DNA of 64,000 nucleotides from Pseudomonadales bacterium (GCA_028279305.1 JANQOA010000023.1:1-64000); one strand, 5' to 3'; shown: positions 34,182 to 43,884, numbered from the stretch's first letter. Program-made: numbers and translations. Notes: generated by a model not told the origin, from the letters alone.

Positions 34182-35267
34182 ATGGACCTGGAGCATTACT
34201 TTTCTGCGAACTATCCACAGGCGCGCGGCAAATTCCTGCAACTCTGCCAGGACCGGGGATTTGCCATCCAGTCCTATCAGAATGAACGGGCGCAGGCGCC
34301 GGACGGCAGCAACCTATATATGGACCTGGCCACCCTGGGCCGCAAAGACGCCCGCCGGTTGCTGGTTCTGTTCAGCGGCACCCACGGCGTGGAAGGATAT
34401 TGTGGATCCGGCATCCAGGCTGCGCTGGTAGGTGAGTCTGTTTTTGCTGACTGCGATCCGGATCTGCGCGTTGCCCTGGTACACGCGGTGAATCCTTATG
34501 GATTTGCCCATGACCGGCGGGTTAACGAAGACAACATCGATCTGAACCGTAACTTCCTCGATTTTGCCAATGAAGTACCCACCGACAATGGCTACGGTGA
34601 TATTCATGCTTACCTGGTACCCCAGGCGTGGGAAGGCGAGTTGCGGACACAGGCGGATGCGGCGCTTAAGCAGTATGCAAAAGACAATGGCCCCGCCGCT
34701 TTGCAACATGCTGCATCCGGTGGTCAGTACACACACAATGACGGTGTTTTCTATGGCGGTGCGGCGCCAAGCTGGTCGGCACAAACCGTGCTTGCGCTGG
34801 TAAAAGAACTGGCGGCAGGAGCCAGCCGAGCCTGTTTCATTGATTTCCATACCGGTCTAGGACCTTACGGTTACGGTGAGATGATTGCTGCCGGGACCAG
34901 TGCGCAGGTGGCAAGAACGTTTGAGTTTTACGCAGGTTATGAGGTGACCGACCCGGATGCGGGAACTTCCGCGTCAGCACCGATTCAGGGCACCATGGCC
35001 CACGGCGTGGAGCGCGTGCTGCCCGCCGTCAAAACGCAGTTCCTGGCACTGGAATATGGCACGGTATCTTTGCAGGAAGTGATGACCGCGGTCAGGGCTG
35101 ACAACTGGTTATACCAGGCAGGTACGGTGGACAGCGTATTAGGCAAAAAGATCAAGCGCCAGATCAGGGATGCGTTCTATTGCGACGAGACAAAGTGGAA
35201 AGACATGGTCTACGAGCGAGCGCTTGATGTGGTACAAGCAACAATGCGAAATCTTGAACAGGTCTGA
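34182..35267 (+). CDS. DUF2817 / M14-like carboxypeptidase-fold protein
   Basis: A 361-residue protein starting MDLEHYFSANYPQARG. A TTG two codons upstream is possible but not better supported. The zinc-site elements of the M14 fold are visible: GTHGVEGYCGSG (~68, H-x-x-E) and NEDNIDLNRNFLDF (~115, the N-x-D-L-N-R substrate-binding motif), and CFIDFHTGLGPYG (~220) carries the third zinc histidine. FLALEYGTVSLQEV (~290) holds the likely catalytic glutamate. The protein is annotated DUF2817 in relatives and is probably a peptidase or deacylase. It begins the operon with the M19 dipeptidase (14 bases) and the flavin split-barrel protein. Confidence 0.82.
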   Translation: MDLEHYFSANYPQARGKFLQLCQDRGFAIQSYQNERAQAPDGSNLYMDLATLGRKDARRLLVLFSGTHGVEGYCGSGIQAALVGESVFADCDPDLRVALVHAVNPYGFAHDRRVNEDNIDLNRNFLDFANEVPTDNGYGDIHAYLVPQAWEGELRTQADAALKQYAKDNGPAALQHAASGGQYTHNDGVFYGGAAPSWSAQTVLALVKELAAGASRACFIDFHTGLGPYGYGEMIAAGTSAQVARTFEFYAGYEVTDPDAGTSASAPIQGTMAHGVERVLPAVKTQFLALEYGTVSLQEVMTAVRADNWLYQAGTVDSVLGKKIKRQIRDAFYCDETKWKDMVYERALDVVQATMRNLEQV

Positions 35268-35281
35268 GGAGAAGTATCAAA

Positions 35282-36535
35282 ATGAAGCAGTCTTGGCTTG
35301 CGTTAGCGTCACTTGGGGTAGTACTCGCCGCTTACGGCGGACAGGTTCACGCCGACTCGCATGGGCAGAATGCTGCTGACTTCCACCAATCGCTGCTGAC
35401 GCTGGACGCGCACCTGGATACCCCGGCTTTGTTTCACCGGCCAGGTTATGACTTCTCCGCGCGCGGCTCGTTTGCCGAAAACGGTACAAACGTAGACTTG
35501 CCGCGCCTGCGGGAAGGTGGGCTGGACGGTGGCTTCTGGGTCATTTTTACCGCCCAGGGTGAACTGGACGAAGCCTCCTACATCAAAGCGCGCACGTCTG
35601 CACTGCTCCGCCAGATGGCCATACGGGAGCTGGCCGCCAAGTACTCTGACGAGGTGGAACTTGCATTCTCGGCTGACGATGCCCAGCGTATTCATGACAA
35701 AGGCAAGATTGTCGTCTTCCAGAGCATGGAAAACGCGTACCCGTTGGGATTGGACATATCACTGCTGGAAACGTTTTATACCGGCGGCCTGCGCATGCTG
35801 GGACCGGTACATTTCAGCAACAACCAGTTTGCCGACAGCTCCACCGATAGTGTTGTGTTGTACGAAGGGCTCAGCCCGATCGGCGAGGCGCTGGTGCGGG
35901 AAGCAAACCGCTTAGGCATCATTGTGGATGCCTCGCACGCTTCGGACGACGCGCTGCGAGACATGATGAGAATATCGTCAACACCGGTTATTTTGTCACA
36001 CAGCGGACCGGACGGCGTTTATGAGCATGCGCGCAATGTGCCGGACAACTTGTTAAGACAACTGGCTGCAGCGGGCGGCGTTGTGCACGTTAATGCCTTC
36101 GGGGGATATCTCGAAGAACTGGTGCCCAGCCCCGAACACAAAGCCGCCATGGATGAGCTGCAAACAAAATACGGCGCGGATCTCGCATCTCTCTCCGACA
36201 AGGAGCTTGAGGCATACCGGGGCGCCCGTGCCGAAGTTCACAAACGCTACCCGCCACCCAGGTCAAGCTTTGAGAAATACGTTGAACACCTGCTGTACGT
36301 GCTCGAGTTGGTCGGCCCGAATCACGTTGGTATCGGCGCGGATTGGGATGGCGGCGGCGGCGTTAACGGGATGGAAGACGCCGCTGCGGTACCAAAAATC
36401 ACTGAAGCACTGCTGCGGGCCGGGTACAGCCAGCAGGATATTGCTAAAATCTGGTCGGGCAACTTGTTGCGCTTGATGCGCGAGGTTGAAGCTGCAAGGG
36501 CAACGTCGCTTGAATCGCCCGATATTTTGAGATAA
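35282..36535 (+). CDS. membrane dipeptidase, peptidase family M19
   Basis: A 417-residue exported dipeptidase. The signal peptide is MKQSWLALASLGVVLAAYGG, cut near VHADSHG. Zinc ligands and metal-site elements: LDAHLDTPALF (~40, HxD), FQSMENAYPLG (~143, the bridging glutamate), VDASHASDDALRD and LSHSGPDG (~217 and 241, two histidines) and GIGADWDGGGG (~350, aspartate). It resembles renal dipeptidase and its bacterial relatives, which split dipeptides, often with a D-residue. Its position after the M14-like gene suggests peptide scavenging. Confidence 0.92.
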   Translation: MKQSWLALASLGVVLAAYGGQVHADSHGQNAADFHQSLLTLDAHLDTPALFHRPGYDFSARGSFAENGTNVDLPRLREGGLDGGFWVIFTAQGELDEASYIKARTSALLRQMAIRELAAKYSDEVELAFSADDAQRIHDKGKIVVFQSMENAYPLGLDISLLETFYTGGLRMLGPVHFSNNQFADSSTDSVVLYEGLSPIGEALVREANRLGIIVDASHASDDALRDMMRISSTPVILSHSGPDGVYEHARNVPDNLLRQLAAAGGVVHVNAFGGYLEELVPSPEHKAAMDELQTKYGADLASLSDKELEAYRGARAEVHKRYPPPRSSFEKYVEHLLYVLELVGPNHVGIGADWDGGGGVNGMEDAAAVPKITEALLRAGYSQQDIAKIWSGNLLRLMREVEAARATSLESPDILR

Positions 36536-36583
36536 AAGGGCCCGCTGCTGGTCTCCACAAGAATAATTCAGCCGGAGTAGCCT

Positions 36584-37084
36584 ATGCCGCGAATGCAGAA
36601 CGATACCGCCGCAGAGTTTCTGCAACAGCCCCACATTGGTGTTATCAGCACGCTGCGTAAAAACGGCATGCCCTATACGGTGCCAATCTGGTGGCTGCAC
36701 GAACAGGGCAGCTTCTGGATTACGGGTACCACCAACCGGGTATGGTGCAAGCAGCTGAAACTGGACACCCGCTGTTCACTGTGTATCGAGGCGCTGGCAC
36801 CCGTGCCTGGTTTTATCGCCGTGGATGGCCATGCTGAAGCCTTTGAACTGCCTGAATTTGACATCTGGCCCATCTCGCGGCGCCTGGCGGAAAAGTACGT
36901 AGGCAGCCGAAATCCTGAAGATCCTGCGGCCGTAGACCGGTTTTTCGACAACATGCGCACAGAGCCGCGTTTACTGTTTAAGATCCAGCCAACTGCTTGG
37001 CGCGCCATCGACATGCGGGTTTATCGCGGCAAGCGGGCAGACCGCGAATACCAGGAAAATCAATCGGCTAACGATTCGAAATAA
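36584..37084 (+). CDS. pyridoxamine 5'-phosphate oxidase-like (flavin split-barrel) protein
   Basis: A 166-residue protein with the FMN-binding split-barrel pattern: LQQPHIGVISTLRKNGMPY near the N-terminus (the family's G-V-x-S-T), PIWWLHEQGSFWITG as the next strands, and SLCIEALAP later. It could bind FMN or F420 and reduce a small molecule, or be a heme-utilisation-type relative. It follows the dipeptidase gene by 48 bases. Confidence 0.75.
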   Translation: MPRMQNDTAAEFLQQPHIGVISTLRKNGMPYTVPIWWLHEQGSFWITGTTNRVWCKQLKLDTRCSLCIEALAPVPGFIAVDGHAEAFELPEFDIWPISRRLAEKYVGSRNPEDPAAVDRFFDNMRTEPRLLFKIQPTAWRAIDMRVYRGKRADREYQENQSANDSK

Positions 37085-37092
37085 GTCCACAC

Positions 37093-37115
37093 GTTGCTGT
37101 TTCCTAACAGCGAAC
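37093..37115. terminator. small hairpin between convergent genes
   Basis: GTTGCTGTT and AACAGCGAAC pair with one bulged base around TCCT. It lies between the split-barrel gene (ends 37084) and the convergent TetR gene (ends 37130). No U-run follows, so it is weak evidence for a shared terminator. Confidence 0.3.
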
Positions 37116-37129
37116 CGGGACTCCGACAC

Positions 37130-37756
37130 CTAACGTTTTTGTCGCAGGTTGCCCAGCACCTGCTGTTGCACCTCGGGGATCAATCTGCTCACATCAATTG
37201 AGCGGCGATCCGCCAGGATTTCCATAGTCAGGCCCCGCATTAGTCCCACGATCATGTAGCTGCTTATGTCTGCATCAATATCGCTTCGAAACTCCCCAAG
37301 CGCAATGCCACGTTCTATTCGATCAGCCATGCGGCCACGTACACTCCGATTCAATTCTGCTATCTGTGGCCTTATTTCGGGTACTGCACTTAGTGATTCT
37401 CCCATGATGACGTACAGTGTATGTAACTGGCTTCCCCGCCTGGTCACCTCTTGCAGGTAGACATCAACGTAGTTGCGGATCGAGTCTTCCCCGCTTTCAC
37501 TTTCTGCCAGCGGATACAACTGCTCATCCACAAATCGTCTGGCAATGTCCTCTACAAGGGCCTTAAGCAAACCCTCTTTGGAATCAAACCGCTGGCCCAC
37601 AAGGCTGCCTGTATACCCCGCCTCCTTGCCGATCTGATTCAGCGTAGTGTCGCGGTATCCGTACTTGGAAAACAGTTTCTGGGCAGCCTTCAGGATCTTC
37701 CGTCGAGCTATAGCCTTACGCTCTTCATGCGTGCGCGGGGTTCGTTCCTTTGTCAC
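37130..37756 (-). CDS. TetR-family transcriptional regulator
   Basis: About 208 residues from GTG 37756 (an ATG at 37822 adds 22 residues; neither has a clear ribosome site). Helix-turn-helix: RRKILKAAQKLFSKYGYRDT, then LNQIGKEAGYTGSLVGQRF (~32-50). The C-terminal ligand domain is ~130 residues. It is divergent from the LLM-type monooxygenase gene at 37923, so it probably controls that gene. The AT-rich intergenic region has GATAAC repeated ten bases apart (37831 and 37841) but no obvious palindrome. Confidence 0.85.
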   Translation of the reverse strand: MTKERTPRTHEERKAIARRKILKAAQKLFSKYGYRDTTLNQIGKEAGYTGSLVGQRFDSKEGLLKALVEDIARRFVDEQLYPLAESESGEDSIRNYVDVYLQEVTRRGSQLHTLYVIMGESLSAVPEIRPQIAELNRSVRGRMADRIERGIALGEFRSDIDADISSYMIVGLMRGLTMEILADRRSIDVSRLIPEVQQQVLGNLRQKR

Positions 37757-37922
37757 GGCGCCCAATTTTAAATAGTTAATGCCCAACAAGTATAAAGAAC
37801 GGAAGCGCAGCGGCATAGCCATCAGCTGAAGATAACTATTGATAACGCTGCTTCATGTTAATATATTTGTTTACCGTAAAGTATTATTTTCAGCGGAAGC
37901 GCCGCTTAGCGAGGATGAACAG

Positions 37923-38864
37923 ATGGCACTGGCAGTCGATAGAGAAGCAAAATTTGGTTTCATTACCGGTATGCGCAGCTCCAGCGAAACGCGCGCCAAC
38001 GTTGATCTGGCCGAAAAGTGGGGATACCACTCGATCTGGGTGGGGGATCACATCGAGTTTCCGCTGCCGCTCCTCGACCCATTTGTCCAATTGGCACACG
38101 CTGCGGCACTTAACAGCACGCTTACATTCGGTACCGCCGTTTACTTGTTGCCTCTGCGACATATCGTACCGGTGGCCAAACAAGTCGCCAGTCTCGACCT
38201 GCTCTCCGACGGCAGATTCATATTGGGTGCCGGTGTGGGCGGAGAATTTGCAAACGAGTGGAAAGCGTGCGGCGTACCGCGCAACGAACGCGGAGCGCGG
38301 ATGTCGGAAGGCATTCCGCTGCTTAAAAAACTGATGTCGGGAGAGACGGTTGAGAATCCGCACGGCAAGTTTTATCCATTCGATGAATTGACCATGAAGC
38401 CCGCAGCCTCTACGCCTTCAGGCCCGCCGGTGTGGACAGGCGGCCGCTCCGCCGCGGCGCTGAAGCGTGCCGGGTTGATGGCAGACGGATGGATCGGCTA
38501 CTCCGTTACCCCGGGCATGTATGCTGATGCACTCTCCCAGATTGAGCGCGCCGCGAATGACGCCGGGCGCGAGATTGGACCTTTTGGTACCGGGGATCTC
38601 TTGTTCACGCAAATTGGCGACACCTATGAAGAAGCCTACGAGAAAGCCAACGCACATCTGAGTATGCGTTACGCGATGGATTTCTCCAATGCAACAAAGA
38701 AGTACTGTGCGTTAGGCCGGCCGGAAGATGTGGCTGAACGTTATAACGAATACTACCAGGCGGGCTGCAGACATTTTGTTTTGGATCTCACCAGTACGGG
38801 GCAAGACCTGAAGGTACAGATAGAACGGTTTGGCCGGGAAGTTCGGCCTCTGCTGTCGTTTTAG
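37923..38864 (+). CDS. LLM-class flavin-dependent oxidoreductase
   Basis: A 313-residue TIM-barrel enzyme of the luciferase-like monooxygenase class (TIGR03619-like). I started at the ATG at 37923, preceded by AGGA; the frame opens 28 codons earlier without support. Family features: SIWVGDHIEFP (~40), GTAVYLLPLRHIVPVAKQVASL (~75), LGAGVGGEFANEW (~109) and PPVWTGGRSAAALKRAG (~170). It would use FMNH2 or F420H2. Substrate unknown. Divergent to a TetR gene. Confidence 0.87.
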   Translation: MALAVDREAKFGFITGMRSSSETRANVDLAEKWGYHSIWVGDHIEFPLPLLDPFVQLAHAAALNSTLTFGTAVYLLPLRHIVPVAKQVASLDLLSDGRFILGAGVGGEFANEWKACGVPRNERGARMSEGIPLLKKLMSGETVENPHGKFYPFDELTMKPAASTPSGPPVWTGGRSAAALKRAGLMADGWIGYSVTPGMYADALSQIERAANDAGREIGPFGTGDLLFTQIGDTYEEAYEKANAHLSMRYAMDFSNATKKYCALGRPEDVAERYNEYYQAGCRHFVLDLTSTGQDLKVQIERFGREVRPLLSF

Positions 38865-38867
38865 CCG

Positions 38868-39578
38868 TTAGACCAACCTGAACTGAAACCCGCAGATGTC
38901 TAAAGTCTCACCCGCTCTGTTGCGATTTGTCGCGACCAGATCAGCAGCGGCTAACCCGTCGCCTCGACCGTCAGCCGCAGATACAAAGCGGATGCGGGCG
39001 TCATCCAACTCGATCTCCCTGCCGTTCACCGGCCTGTCAATTGCTTTTGCCCAGCGCGCGGACATCTCATCAGGATCAGCAGCCTGCAGATCAATCGCCA
39101 CGACTTTGGAAACGACGCCGTCGAGTGAGTGGTACTGCCAGTCTTGACCAGCCCACAACCAGCTTTCCGGCGGGTCTGCCTCATCAAGTGACAAGATCGC
39201 GCCGCCGACATCCTTCGGATGCAGATGGATGCCGTGTATTGAAGCGCCGCGCTCATTCACCTCACCGTCATGTACGATGCGGATGCCGGCGCTTTCAACT
39301 CTAGCCTTATGTTGTTCAAGCTCACTGGTCTGCAGCAGCACCATGTAGCCGCCTTCGCCGCCGCGGTGTTCGAGAAAGCGCCCCGCGGTTGTGCCCGGCT
39401 GCTTCGGAGCAACAACTTCAAGCAGCTGATCACCGATCGCATACAGACCATGCCGCAGCCCGAAGTAAGACAGTCCCGGGTCCCGGTAACAGACTTCCAG
39501 ACCCAGCTGTTTGCAGATCTCCTGTTCAACGCCACGCAGTTCCGGGGTTACCAAGGCAATTTGTCGCAGTCGCATCAT
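38868..39578 (-). CDS. two-domain VOC-fold protein
   Basis: A 236-residue protein starting MMRLRQIALVTPELRGVEQ. I chose this start because the long upstream part of the frame (to 39875) overlaps the DUF3604 gene and has no domain. The first VOC module runs to ~115 (LGLEVCYRDPGLSYFGLRHGLY, then QLLEVVAPKQPGTTAG) and a second, weaker one from LDGVVSKVVAIDLQAADPD on. It may be a glyoxalase- or methylmalonyl-CoA-epimerase-like enzyme. It follows the DUF3604 gene by 64 bases. Confidence 0.7.
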   Translation of the reverse strand: MMRLRQIALVTPELRGVEQEICKQLGLEVCYRDPGLSYFGLRHGLYAIGDQLLEVVAPKQPGTTAGRFLEHRGGEGGYMVLLQTSELEQHKARVESAGIRIVHDGEVNERGASIHGIHLHPKDVGGAILSLDEADPPESWLWAGQDWQYHSLDGVVSKVVAIDLQAADPDEMSARWAKAIDRPVNGREIELDDARIRFVSAADGRGDGLAAADLVATNRNRAGETLDICGFQFRLV

Positions 39579-39642
39579 AACGCCGGCCTTTGTGCTGGTA
39601 GGTTTAAACGAGTCTACCCAATCATCAGCAGCGGATGCCAGT

Positions 39643-41397
39643 TTACGGCAGATACCAGATGGGTGACGTCCAGCCGCGTTCCCGTATCCAACGCTCAGCC
39701 TCCGGATAACTGTCACACACGCCGGCACGCTGACATTGATATGCGCTCCAGCGCGGGGTTGGTACCTGTTTGACCCGGGCATACCAGAAAGCCGGGACAT
39801 ACGGATCAAATGCAGGATCCTGGTATACCGTGCAGACATCGTAGGCACCTTCACCGTCCTGCCACGCGGTGACAACCTTCTCTTTCATTCCTCCCTGTTC
39901 GATAGAGCCCTTGATGATTTCGACCTGATTCAGCGGCGCATGATCAGCCTGCGCCTGGATGCGGATGTAGATCGCGTCACCATTGTTTGTGTCATCATTT
40001 TTCGTGCCATCACTACTCAAAGTGCCGCCCATTGCTACACCTTGGGCCACACCTCGGGAGAGGTTTGAGGAACTGCAGTTCACCGGACTTTGGCTTGCCT
40101 GCACACGCAACCGCATGCGCGGGCCGCTGGTGGCGTACACCTCGCGGCGCTTCAATGCGGCAAAAATGCTGGCACGCGTATTCTGCTCCGCCCATACAGC
40201 CACCAGACCGCCCGGGTTAAAGTTGATTCGAGTCATGGCGCGCTCAATATTGCCTAGTCCGAACACGGTACCGGGCCAGCGTTGCTCGTCGACAAAGCCG
40301 CCGGTGGCGCTATGGTTGTCCGTGGAGCCGATAATGCCGAGCTGTAACGGATTGAGCTTTTCAGCAGACGACTCATACGCCCGCAGACCACGCAACAACA
40401 GGCGCCGCACGTAACCGTGACGCAAACGTGTCCATTGCTCCGCAGTGAAATCCTGCTCCGCGGTAGGCCGTGAATTCAACGTCAGATAACGCTCGAATGC
40501 GCAATCTTCGTCCGTCATGCCAAACTCCGGCAGGCACTCGCTATTGCCTTTTTCCTGGTGTATCTCTACCAGCCGCTCATAACGCGCGCGCAGTGCCAGC
40601 ACTGCAGGGGGTTCAGTCTCGACGTCGAAACTTTTGCCATCACCCATATTGGTGTTGTGAGGAATGGCAATGGCTTCGCAACCGTCTTCCGCAACACACT
40701 GCCGGTCGAGTGCCTGCCACAACGCAATTGGCGTTGGATAGCGCATGTAGTCCGCTGGATCGTCCATGACCGAGTCGCCGGCAAAAATGATATTGCGGTG
40801 GTTATGACTGAAGTCGGGGGTTGCCGACCATTCATAGCCGATAAAAGCAGTAAAGCGGCACGGCTGATTAGCTTCGTTAGCCTGCTGCTGGATCCGCTGC
40901 CACTGGGACACTACCGCGTCATCGCACAGGCCGGGTTGCGCCTTACACAGCGGGGTTGGCTGCGGGGCTGCTTTGGTAATTGTCGGCAATACATAGTTGC
41001 TGAAAACCTCGGTACCGGTCGCAGGCGAATTTTTTTCGGTCAATATGTCACAGTAGGGATCATCGCTGGCTAACGGATCGGTGCACACGTACATCAGGTT
41101 GAACCATTCCGCATGATCGGTAACCGCCATGAAGTCCAACGGCCGTTTCAGTTGCACAGCCCGGCCGTTCGCCAGGGTGAGCGGTTTTCCTTTCGCGAAG
41201 TCATACGCCCGGGCTGGAGTGGCATGAGTACCGTAACCCCAACCGTCTAAGGAATATCCCGAGTGTACGTGCAGGTCACCCCAGTACACCTGTTTGTCTG
41301 AATTCGCCTGATCGCAGGAGACTTGCGCCGCCTGCACGCCGGTACATACAACTAAAACAAGCGGGAGCAGACAGCGTAAGGTCAAGCTACTGCTCAC
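39643..41397 (-). CDS. exported DUF3604-domain protein
   Basis: A 584-residue protein with a signal peptide (MSSSLTLRCLLPLVLVVCTGVQ, cut near AAQVS). YWGDLHVHSGYSLDGWGYGT is the DUF3604/PHP-like motif, with metal-binding histidines. LDFMAVTDHAEWFN (~85) follows, and IGYEWSATPDFSHNHRNIIF (~195) and DNHSATGGFVDEQ (~355) are further conserved sites. The fold suggests a metal-dependent phosphoesterase or hydrolase, function unproven. It overlaps the TonB receptor gene by 11 bases, so the two are translated together. Confidence 0.82.
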   Translation of the reverse strand: MSSSLTLRCLLPLVLVVCTGVQAAQVSCDQANSDKQVYWGDLHVHSGYSLDGWGYGTHATPARAYDFAKGKPLTLANGRAVQLKRPLDFMAVTDHAEWFNLMYVCTDPLASDDPYCDILTEKNSPATGTEVFSNYVLPTITKAAPQPTPLCKAQPGLCDDAVVSQWQRIQQQANEANQPCRFTAFIGYEWSATPDFSHNHRNIIFAGDSVMDDPADYMRYPTPIALWQALDRQCVAEDGCEAIAIPHNTNMGDGKSFDVETEPPAVLALRARYERLVEIHQEKGNSECLPEFGMTDEDCAFERYLTLNSRPTAEQDFTAEQWTRLRHGYVRRLLLRGLRAYESSAEKLNPLQLGIIGSTDNHSATGGFVDEQRWPGTVFGLGNIERAMTRINFNPGGLVAVWAEQNTRASIFAALKRREVYATSGPRMRLRVQASQSPVNCSSSNLSRGVAQGVAMGGTLSSDGTKNDDTNNGDAIYIRIQAQADHAPLNQVEIIKGSIEQGGMKEKVVTAWQDGEGAYDVCTVYQDPAFDPYVPAFWYARVKQVPTPRWSAYQCQRAGVCDSYPEAERWIRERGWTSPIWYLP

Positions 41398-43747
41398 CGA
41401 AGCTGTACTTCAGAGATGCATACCAGGTACGCGGACGCACGGGTTGCCCGAACACCAGGCCAAACGTGGCAAAAGGTGTAGCCGACTGGTAATACTCCTC
41501 ATCCGTTGCATTTCGCACACCCAACCCCAATTCCCAGTTGCGGTCCGGAAACAGATAGGTACCGCTGATGTTCAGATTGCGGTAGTCATCGATCTCCAGT
41601 TCGGGAATGTTCTCCGCACGGCTGAAGTACTCGTCTTTCAACGCGTAATCGGCACGCAACGACAACGTGCCGCCGTTTTGCAGAGTACGCTCATATTTGG
41701 CCAGCAATGACAGAGTCCAATCCGGGGTATTCGGCAAATCATTGGATTCGGTGATGACAATAGTGTTTGAAACCAGCGTACCCCGTAAACTGTCGATCTC
41801 GTCATCCAGCAAACCTATGTTCACACCCAGGGTAAGACCCGCTCCAAGCAGCGCTGAGGCTTCCAGCTCCAGACCACTGATGGTGGCATCACCCAGATTT
41901 TCTTTGGTGGAGGACGTGGTCACCTCGTCGCTGGACGCGTTGATCTGCATGTCCTCATAGTCCATCAGAAAGGCAGTTGCATTGAGCCGCATACGACCGT
42001 CCAGCAACGTGGACTTCATGCCGATTTCATAGTTGGTAACAAATTCGGGATCATAGTTCGGCAACGGCACCGGCACCGCTCCGGTGAAGCGGGCGGCGTA
42101 ACTGCCGTCGCGGTAGCCTTCGGAATAGGTCGCATACAGCATCACGTCATCACTGACATCCCAGGCCAGCGATACCAGCGGCGTGAATTCTTCGGTACTC
42201 AGGTCACCAAATTGATTGGAAATTGGACCCACCCGGCGTTCCGTCACCAGTTCAAAGGATTTGTCGGTCTCGGTGTAGCGTGCTCCTACGGTCAGGGTCA
42301 GCGCGTCGGTCAGATCGTAATTAACCTGGCCAAATACAGCCTGGCTATCGTTGTCGATGAGACGATCAAGAAACTGAAAGAAGAAATCGGGCGGCCCGGA
42401 CAGCGGCGGCGGGAACGTAATCTGGTTGAAGATTGCTTCCTGACCCTCTTCTTCAAAGTAATACACGCCGACAACATAGTCCAACTTTCCGTCCATGGCC
42501 TCGCCGCTGAGCTGAATCTCCTGGGACCACTGCTCCTGGGTATACTCATCGTGATTGTTGGCGAACAGTATGAACGGCGAAAAATCAAGGTCGTTAAACA
42601 GGCTGATGTCAAACTCCCGATACGACGTGATGGACTTCAGTTCTACCTCCCCAATCTGCCAGGTAGCCGTGACATTGCCGCCCCAGACTTCCACGTCCTG
42701 TTCCGGATCAATCTGATTGCCGGCGTTGTCCCGGTACACCGAGTTCGTCTGGTATGCATCGTTGGTGTTCCAGACCGGTCCATAACAGGCCGGGTTGGCC
42801 GCCTGGCCCGCAGCAGTGGTGCACGAAGCCGGGTCACCGCTGTAGATGACATTATGAAAGTTGGCAAAGGGCTGTGCCGGCGGTCCAAGGGTGATCACTT
42901 CACCGTTAAACCCGCCGATGCCCCCAATCGGAGTAATCGCTCCAGGGGTTTCCTCAGCCTTTGAGTAATCCAGCGCGATATCCAGGCTGAATGCATCGGT
43001 CAGTTCCGCGCGTACCGCCCCGCGTATTCCCCAGATGTCGTCACTGCCCAGGTCCAAACTATCGTGCTGCAGCGCCTCGACATACCCGTCGCGTTCCCGC
43101 GCAAACACACTCAGACGCCCTGCCGCCCGCTCCCCGAGGGGTGCATTCAGGGTGGCGCGCGCCTCGAAATAGCCGTCCTCGCCGCCGGAAAACTGAATCG
43201 ATCCGCCCAGCGCATCACCCGGGGTTTTGGAAATGATATTAACGGCACCGCCAATCGTATTGCGGCCGAACAGCGTGCCTTGAGGGCCGCGCAGAACTTC
43301 CACACGTTCAATATCAATCAAATCGAAAACACTGCCGATATTGCGCCCCATGTAAATACCATCCAGGTATATTCCCACCGCGGGGTCTTCCACGGGGATA
43401 AAATCGTTCTGCCCCATGCCGCGAATGAACAGAACCGGGGATTTAACCCCACTGGTGCCCCCCGCCGCCTCAAAGTGCACATTGGGAACGGTCTTGCCGA
43501 TCGCATCTATCTTCAAACCGCCCTGTTCAAGGAGTTCTTCCCCGGTTAACACCGAAACTGCCACGGGTATCGACTGCAGACTTTCCTCACGCCTGCGCGC
43601 AGTCACCACAATTTCTTCAAGCGTCATCGCGGGTTCCTGGTCTTGCGCCTGTACCTTTTGACCGCCGGGTGCCAGGCTTGCAACTGCGATCAGTAAGGCG
43701 CCCCCCTTAACTGCATTGTCTGACCATTTTTTGATCCCAATACTCAT
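41387..43747 (-). CDS. TonB-dependent outer-membrane receptor
   Basis: A 786-residue receptor. The ATG at 43747 follows AGGAGAGG; the frame begins five codons earlier. Signal peptide, then MTLEEIVVTARRREESLQS as TonB-box region, then plug residues VEVLRGPQGTLFGRNTIGG (~140). The barrel ends YASLKYSFGEQ. It is divergent from the MarR gene, whose candidate operator is 43865-43884, and overlaps the DUF3604 gene downstream. Substrate unknown. Confidence 0.93.
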   Translation of the reverse strand: MSIGIKKWSDNAVKGGALLIAVASLAPGGQKVQAQDQEPAMTLEEIVVTARRREESLQSIPVAVSVLTGEELLEQGGLKIDAIGKTVPNVHFEAAGGTSGVKSPVLFIRGMGQNDFIPVEDPAVGIYLDGIYMGRNIGSVFDLIDIERVEVLRGPQGTLFGRNTIGGAVNIISKTPGDALGGSIQFSGGEDGYFEARATLNAPLGERAAGRLSVFARERDGYVEALQHDSLDLGSDDIWGIRGAVRAELTDAFSLDIALDYSKAEETPGAITPIGGIGGFNGEVITLGPPAQPFANFHNVIYSGDPASCTTAAGQAANPACYGPVWNTNDAYQTNSVYRDNAGNQIDPEQDVEVWGGNVTATWQIGEVELKSITSYREFDISLFNDLDFSPFILFANNHDEYTQEQWSQEIQLSGEAMDGKLDYVVGVYYFEEEGQEAIFNQITFPPPLSGPPDFFFQFLDRLIDNDSQAVFGQVNYDLTDALTLTVGARYTETDKSFELVTERRVGPISNQFGDLSTEEFTPLVSLAWDVSDDVMLYATYSEGYRDGSYAARFTGAVPVPLPNYDPEFVTNYEIGMKSTLLDGRMRLNATAFLMDYEDMQINASSDEVTTSSTKENLGDATISGLELEASALLGAGLTLGVNIGLLDDEIDSLRGTLVSNTIVITESNDLPNTPDWTLSLLAKYERTLQNGGTLSLRADYALKDEYFSRAENIPELEIDDYRNLNISGTYLFPDRNWELGLGVRNATDEEYYQSATPFATFGLVFGQPVRPRTWYASLKYSFGEQ

Positions 43748-43864
43748 TTCCTCTCCTTTCACAGGTACATCCTGTGAGTTTTCACGTCATAGTTAGCAAT
43801 TTATTTGCCGACGTGCGCACCGGATACCGCAATTCATTCTAATTGCTTCCTCCGCGAGTTCAAG

Positions 43865-43884
43865 ATACTTTGGATACTAAGTAT
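43865..43884. promoter_or_regulatory. ATACTT-N8-AAGTAT palindrome between TonB receptor and marR
   Basis: ATACTTTGGATACTAAGTAT pairs in eight of ten positions. It lies between the receptor start (43747) and the MarR start (43972), near the expected promoters of both. MarR proteins bind imperfect palindromes of this length, so this is the natural site for the adjacent regulator. Confidence 0.45.

Noticed and set aside
37831..37846. GATAAC repeated ten bases apart between tetR and the LLM gene
   Set aside because: Six-base direct repeats in AT-rich DNA are common; no palindrome of TetR type is present.
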